Below are positions 58,777-64,000 of a DNA stretch of 64,000 nt, one piece after another. The position numbers and the translations under genes are program-made. Position 1 is the stretch's first letter; each line of letters begins with the position of its first letter. The stretch is from contig OX411543.1 of the NCBI GenBank assembly GCA_948146395.1, positions 70,174,948-70,238,947 on the forward strand. The letters run 5' to 3'. This DNA comes from Fragum whitleyi. Its lineage: Eukaryota > Mollusca > Bivalvia > Cardiida > Cardiidae. The notes beneath the pieces are model-generated. The model had not been told where the DNA came from. It did not search any database and worked only from the letters and a program-made list of their open reading frames with translations.

Positions 58777-59045
58777 AAGCACCATCATAGGGCAGTTGGT
58801 TGCATGACAGACTGTCAATCTAGAGATTGATCCCCGACTGCAACACTCACCCTTTCTAATTGTAGCCCACCAATGGGTTGATGGTTTTAGACCTATGTGG
58901 GATAGCAGCTGGAGGCCAGGAAAGGATGTTATAGTAGTACTGGTATGAGAAATACCAGGAATTCATTGTAAAGTGCTCCAGCCTCAGCGATATAACTGAA
59001 AGATTATTTGAAAGCGGCTCAAACCCCATTTAAACAAACAAACAA
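58777..59045 (+). repeat. tRNA-derived SINE, intron 22
   Basis: The head 'accatcatagggcagttgg', 'gactgtcaatctagagatt' and 'gatccccgactg' and the body 'gggttgatggttttagacc', 'gaggccaggaaaggatgt' and 'gagaaataccagga' match the SINE at 10699. The tail is AAACAAACAAACAA. Confidence 0.75.
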
Positions 59046-59199
59046 TCTTTAAAGCAAAAATGAGTCAAAATGTGAAAATTTTAGGACAATTTTTTGAAAA
59101 GGGTGTCATTTTGCAAGTTACTGCTATGCAATTTCATGATGATGTCACTTAGATCACGCCAGATAAGGTGAAATGCACTAAATGTGGGTATAAGTTTTT

Positions 59200-60939
59200 A
59201 TCTCAACTGGACATAGTCTAGCAGGGCTATTGCTGTGGCTTGGTGTCAGTCATGTATCCACCTATTCCTCCCTCTGTCCATTGTTATGTTATCTTTTACT
59301 TTGAATATCTTTCAAAAATGGGCCTCATATGGTAAATTATATAAAAATCTTTTCTCAGACATTACTTGTCAGAATTCAACCAAATCTCACAGGAATGATG
59401 CCTTTTCAGATTCCTTCTTTTAATCCTGAGAAGGCTGATAGCTTGGGTGCTGTGGGCTGTTGCATCACCTAAATATGGCCCTATGTGGTGAAACTTTAAA
59501 AAAAAAACACTTCTTCTCTAAAACTACTGGTCAGAATTTAAGCAAACTTCACAGGAATGATGCATTGGACATGTCAAGTCACTTAAGAATTGACCCATAA
59601 AGAGAAAAACACATGTATTTAAAAAATCTGTTCTCTGCAAATACTCATCAGAATTTAAGAAAACCTCAAAGGAATTTTACTTTGGACTTGCTTTTTCAAA
59701 TTCCCTCATTATACCCCCCACCTATGAAGTAGAGGGGGGTATATTGGTTTCACCATGTCTGTCTGTCTGTCCATCAGTCCTTCAATTCACACATCCGTCC
59801 GTAGACCTTTTCGTTTCTGGACTCTAACTCAAGAACCAAGTGACCTAGAATACTAATCCAAGGAAGTACCCTATTGTTTTTTGGTCTCAAAGGTCAAGGT
59901 CACAGTCAGCCTTTGTTCAATTTTCGTTTTCGGACCCTAACTCGAGAACCAAGCGACCTACAATCATGAAACTTTATGCAAATGTTACTTATGACCCAAG
60001 AAAGTGCCCTATTGTTTTTGGGTCACATAGGTCAAAGGTCAAGGTCACAGTCAAATTTTGTTCAATATTTGTTTTCTGACTCTTATTCAAGAACCAAGCA
60101 ACCTACAATCATGTACCTTCATGCAAATGCTGCACATGATCTTAATATCTGTTATAAACACATCATGCACTAATAGCACTTGTATTTTGACAAAGTGCTT
60201 GTGAGGGGTATAAGTCGGCTCTTCGACAGTTCTAGTTTAATACTGGTCAGGATGATAACATGAGGGCCATAGGCTGTCGAGACACAAAAAAATGGCCCCA
60301 TATGGTGAAATATAAAATCTTCTTCTCTGAAATGAATTGTTAGTAACTGATGATTTTTACAGAAATGTTTTTTTGGTTGGAACACTCCAGTTTATTTGCA
60401 TTTTTGTGATATTTTGCAGTGTCGTGGAAAGAGGGGACTTCATGCAGCAAATTTATTGTAAACACTATTGTACAATTTAGCAGTTTTTTCATGAAACTTT
60501 CACAAAATGTTGCTCATCATGTGATATTGCAAAAATTGTAGTTGTTTCTAATTTGTTTTCTGTGAAATGAAAAAGAGGACCTTTATGTAAAAATCTTTAT
60601 TTATCTGAATCTTTCTACAATGATTGATGAATTTTCCTGAAACTTTCACAGAATATTCCTTTTTCTTCAGACCACAGGAATAATTCTGCTGTTTAGTGTT
60701 GTTGTGACATGTCATTGAAAAAGGTTCATGAAGTAAAAGTCCTTTTTAACACGTCTACATCAGATTTACAGTTAACTTTAACCGAATGATTGACATTATT
60801 CACATCATTGTAGTTAAATGATATCATTCCTTAACCTTGATGTTTGATGATGATCTGTTTACAAATAGAATACACTTATAAACTTGGTCATCAACTTCAA
60901 AGTGCCAGTGGAGTGATACTAGCCTTCTTAGGCCTCTAG
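59200..60939 (+). mobile_element. Decayed family B element B4, interrupted by E1
   Basis: The 5' ATCTCAACTGGACATAGTCT is followed by AGCAGGGCTATTGCTGTGGC, a worn family B start. The core has 'cttctctaaaactactggtc' and 'caaacttcacaggaatgat'. The 3' end is GCCAGTGGAGTGATACTAGCC, then TTCTTAGGCCTCTAGTT. Family E element E1 is nested inside. Some inner sequence (60430-60720) looks like family F core. Confidence 0.6.
59711..60235 (+). mobile_element. Family E hairpin element E1 (0.5 kb)
   Basis: The 5' end is ATACCCCCCACCTATgaaGTAGAGGGGGGTAT, then ATTGGTTTCACCATG and GTCTGTCTGTCTGTCC. Two core units follow (aactcgagaaccaagcgac; ggtcaaaggtcaaggtcac). The 3' end is GGGGTAT, the reverse complement of the 5' ATACCCC, then GTCGgctcttCGAC and CTAGT before T. 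Same blueprint as A-D. Confidence 0.75.
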
Positions 60940-61237
60940 TTGATAATTTCACTGGTTAAGCAGTGAGTTTATCAAAATGATTATCTACCGTTATTTCTAA
61001 AGAAAAGAACATCAAAAAAGCATTAGATAAATTTGGATAAGCCATTGTAAAGGAAATTTTGTTTACCTCAGACAACCCTTGTTGCGCACTCAAGGCATTT
61101 TCTGTGGCAAGTCAGAATATCGTAGTATTCCATCTTCAGAATTGGTTTTACTTTGATTTGAAAAATGACCTTTTGTCTTTTTTAAGACATCTCTTGTTTA
61201 ACTCTTGTCATGCTTAATAAAAACTTGTGGCAAAATT

Positions 61238-61328
61238 CCTAATGAAAATCATTAGGAAACCTCAGTTAACACTGTTAAAGTCAATGACATTTGAAACATT
61301 GCTGAACTATTATGGGTCCACTACCTTA
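61238..61328. repeat. MITE half copy
   Basis: CCTAATGAAAATCATTAGG centre plus the right arm to ATTATGGGTCCACTACCTTA. Confidence 0.7.
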
Positions 61329-62023
61329 ATGAGCAGTGGAAAAATATTGGCCAGACTGGTGGAAATATCCTGACCTCTAATAGGATAGAAGAACAAATTG
61401 TTTCAGAGTATCATCATCACTTGAATTTGTAGTGCTCTAAACATCAAGATTTGCAATCTATCATTTATACCGATTCTCAATTATGTTTGAGCTGGAAAGG
61501 GAGGTAAATCTTGCCGATAAATGTCATGGTTGTTTTACAAGATCAATTATCTCCTCTAGACCATTTGTCATTGTACAAAATCTTCACTGTCAATGCACTT
61601 GAATGTTAATGGAGGTACAAATAGATATCTGGTTCTGTTAAATTATTATGGCAAGTTTTGTGGAAGCCTAATAGTTTTTGCTGAGTTAGTCTGCCTGTCT
61701 GCTGTCTGTCCTTCTGTAAGGTGCTTTGACACACAATACATTCTTTATTTCTCAACAGATTTTCCTACAAACTTTTTTCAAGTCTTTGAAATGTGTTAAC
61801 AACTTACGATTTGCAGAAATAAGTGGTGTCAGATGAGGAAGATAGAAACAGTAAATTATTGAGAAAGGAAAAAACCCTGGGACTGGATTGAACTAAAAAG
61901 ATCTTAAATTATTGACACCATGTTTGGTCTAATGTGGATTTGTTTAATATCAATCAAAATCATCTTGACAGGGGTTAAGAATTGAGCCTTTTATACTGGC
62001 TTTAACCCTTGAACTAATTTTTT
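61329..62023. other. Intronic; nothing recognised
   Basis: A 68-codon frame at 61593-61799 contains a short 'gtctgcctgtctgctgtctgtcc' (in parts) microsatellite and no recognisable protein. No SCAPER exon found. Confidence 0.4.
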
Positions 62024-62580
62024 ATGCTCCCCAAAGGGAGATCATATAGCCGCCGCTTCGTCTGTCTGTCTGTCCGTCCGTCCGTAATTCTGTCTGTCCG
62101 CCCGTCCCCACCTATTTCTCCATAACCCTTGGGCCAAATCAAATGCAACTTACCATGTGAACTCCCTATGATATATTGATGATGCATCTGTGACGGTTTT
62201 TGGATTTGAGGCCTCGTCACGGGAAAAAGGGACTTAGAGTAAAAAAACAGTTTTTCCCAAGTTTCTCCTAGTCTAATAGTAAGAATTTAGTGAAATTTCA
62301 TATTTGAGTAGCAAATCAGATGCCCTTTACTATAAACAATTTGAAATTAACTTAAGAAATATATATCATGGAAAAAGGGGGCTAAATGTTTGTTACCTTT
62401 ACGCTAGCGTGTAAAATACAGTTATTCTTTCATTTCTCCTAGTCTTATGCTCAGAATTTGATGAAATTTCACATTTCAGTAGCAAATCAGATGCCCTTTA
62501 CCATAAACTATTTGAAATTTGTGTCTAAAAATATGTCATGCAAAAAGGGGTTTTAATGTTTGTTACCTTTATGTTTGCTG
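62024..62580 (+). mobile_element. Family G hairpin element, 5' part
   Basis: After a T-run comes ATGCTCCCcaaaGGGAGATCAT, then ATAGCCGCCGC and GTCTGTCTGTCTGTCCGTCC. The core has two units (gtagcaaatcagatgccct; tttgttacctttacg). No matching 3' end found. Confidence 0.5.
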
Positions 62581-62644
62581 TATAAGATAACACCTTATTT
62601 GAGTCCTTGTTTTCAAATGTTTTGCCAATTTAAGGCTATTTTTT

Positions 62645-62734
62645 TTAAATGATTTCATTAGGAAATCTCATAAAACATTGTGAAAGATCATGAGTTCCGA
62701 AATGTTGCAGAACTATTGTGGGTCCACTGCCTTA
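62645..62734. repeat. MITE half copy
   Basis: 'gatttcattaggaaatctc', 'ccgaaatgttgcagaacta' and 'gtgggtccactgcctta' match the right arm of the MITE family. Confidence 0.65.
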
Positions 62735-62779
62735 ACTGACATTTCAACCAGTCCAAATCAAGCTTTGTCCATGATTTGT

Positions 62780-62870
62780 TCGAAGAAAGCAGGCAGTGTA
62801 GACTCAGATCAGACTACATGTTTGTTCAGGCTGATCTTAGTCTTTGTTGCCTGCCAATCTTTGTATACAG
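62780..62870 (+). repeat. GATCAGACTGCACAT hairpin repeat, copy 7
   Basis: 'cagatcagactacatgttt', GTTCAGGCTGATCTTAGTCT and 'ttgcctgccaatctttg'; diverged. Confidence 0.55.
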
Positions 62871-63404
62871 AAGAAGGATGTTTGAATAGCAAGAGAAAGG
62901 ATTAATAAGCTACATTTTATTTTCAACTTTTGTAATATTTGACACACAAGATTTTAATACTGGATGACCTTGATATATGTTTGAAAATTACCCATTTAAC
63001 CGATTCCCAGTTTTGAGAATTTTTTGACAGGTCCAAATTGACAGAAATAAAGGACAAGGATAAAAAACCTTTTTGCCATTTGAAATGATCCCCTCCAGAA
63101 GAAGTAGAAAATATTGAAGATGAGAAATTCCTTGTTGAAAGTAATGTCTTCTTTTCCCAAAATATTTTGTGAAAGGAAAATAAACAACAATAGCACCAAC
63201 TTGAGAACCAGGAAGTTAAGACTAAAATCAGACAGCATATACATAATGTAGGTGCATTCTGGTCCTTATCAATGCTTTCTGCTAAACAGAAAACTGGAAA
63301 ATTCCTATTTTAGCATAACCATAAGTTTTAGATAAAATAATACCTAACTGGGGTTAGTTTCAAGTTTAAAGGGCACCAGGTGTGTTAATTTCTTACAAGT
63401 AAGA
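62871..63404. other. Nothing recognised
   Basis: AT-rich; the 82-codon minus-strand frame at 62996-63244 is hydrophobic low-complexity without support. Confidence 0.4.
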
Positions 63405-63580
63405 TGAATCCCGCTTGATTCTGCTTCCTGGAGAATTCACTAGAACTTTCACTGAATGAGTGGGCTAACCAAAGCACAAAGTTTGATAACCACTACTGAG
63501 AATCAAACTCGGGACTCATGATGCCAACACTCTCCTTCTAGACCGTGCATTCCATGACCATTGGACTGTGACATATTACA
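63405..63580 (-). repeat. tRNA-like SINE fragment (minus)
   Basis: 'gattctgcttcctggagaat', 'gagaatcaaactcgggact' and 'cttctagaccgtgcattcc' parallel 25045-25215. On the minus strand GAGTCCCGAGTTTGATTC resembles a B box. Confidence 0.45.
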
Positions 63581-63876
63581 TGCGAAATATTGTATGAACA
63601 TTAGCCAAGCTGTGGATTACATATTTGTGACCTGTCAGAATATCACACAAAAGGGGGCCATATGGGAACTCGGTAAGATAAGAATACGAAAAAAAAAAAA
63701 TGTTCTAGTTAATGTCAACTAGAGGTTTCATTTAAATGAAAATTCTGTTTGTTGGATATTCTCATGAGATATAAGGAATTTAATGTTGTCAATGATATTG
63801 AATGGGCTGCTGCTGCTGAGTAATGGTGTATGAGTGTAAATAAGGTTTCACACACCTTGCCAAATAACATTGATTA

Positions 63877-64000
63877 ACCCTTTCCTGTTATACAAAATTT
63901 TAGACCTGTCCAAATTCAAAGGTTTTGTAAATCATATATTAAAGTGGATTTAAATTGAAAAATAACCATTCAGTAGGGTAGAAAATAGTGTGGAAAAAGA
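63877..64000 (-). repeat. TTAACCCTTT MITE-like repeat, cut by window edge
   Basis: TTAACCCTTTCCTG, 'agacctgtccaaattcaaa', 'cagtagggtagaaaatagtg' and 'tggaaaaaga' are the inverted counterpart of 8059-8219. The element continues past the window. Confidence 0.65.

Noticed and set aside
1..64000. Retrotransposon or endogenous retrovirus coding regions
   Set aside because: No frames with reverse transcriptase, integrase, gag or protease motifs were found, and there are no long terminal repeats.

Overview
The window looks like genomic DNA from an invertebrate animal, most likely a bivalve mollusc (moderate confidence; species not determinable by eye). It is AT-rich, has short exons separated by kilobase introns with GT..AG ends, and is packed with hairpin-ended repeats carrying CCGT-type microsatellites and 110-170 bp tandem cores, a style I associate with bivalve genomes. 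No bacterial, phage, plasmid or viral gene was found, and no autonomous transposon ORF (reverse transcriptase, integrase, Rep/helicase or DDE transposase) is visible.

One gene is well supported: SCAPER (S-phase cyclin A-associated protein in the ER) on the + strand. I traced 22 coding exons from 30879 to 58474. They total 3,647 nt from the candidate ATG at 30894, and all intron phases join without a frame break, giving 1,215 codons plus 2 nt. The N-terminal SCAPER domain, an RxLxF cyclin-docking motif, a lysine/serine-rich lineage-specific exon, the long charged coiled coil, a C2H2 zinc finger split over two exons and the start of the C-terminal helical region are all present. The last exon seen ends in phase 2 at a donor site, so the C-terminal part of the gene lies beyond the right edge. 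A short 5' exon may also be missing.

Layout: 1-30.8 kb is intergenic or 5'-flanking and is mostly repeats. It holds hairpin-ended elements of family A (391-5003, 8528-9963, 14091-15110, 20886-22755), family B (12404-13429 and 25863-28257, both minus) and family C (15853-18429 and 26059-27579), plus tRNA-derived SINEs, palindromic MITE-like repeats and two tandem copies of a CRE-bearing element just upstream of SCAPER. From 30.9 to 58.5 kb is SCAPER, whose introns carry more of the same (family B at 36652-38058; family A at 41973-42896, 46536-50031 and 50820-52886). From 58.5 to 64 kb is intronic repeat again, with family E nested in a decayed family B element.

The most interesting signal is the repeat system. 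At least five families with unrelated end sequences share one blueprint: a T-run; a short subterminal inverted repeat built into a 5' hairpin whose loop is usually GAA; a TATTG-like stretch; a CCGT/TCTG microsatellite; a tandem core; the reverse complement of the same inverted repeat; a short 3' hairpin; and a terminal CTTGT or CTAGT followed by T. This fits non-autonomous Helentron/Helitron2-like (pearl/HINE-type) elements. Nested insertions give a relative chronology, and several repeat ends lie 18-33 bp from SCAPER 3' splice sites.
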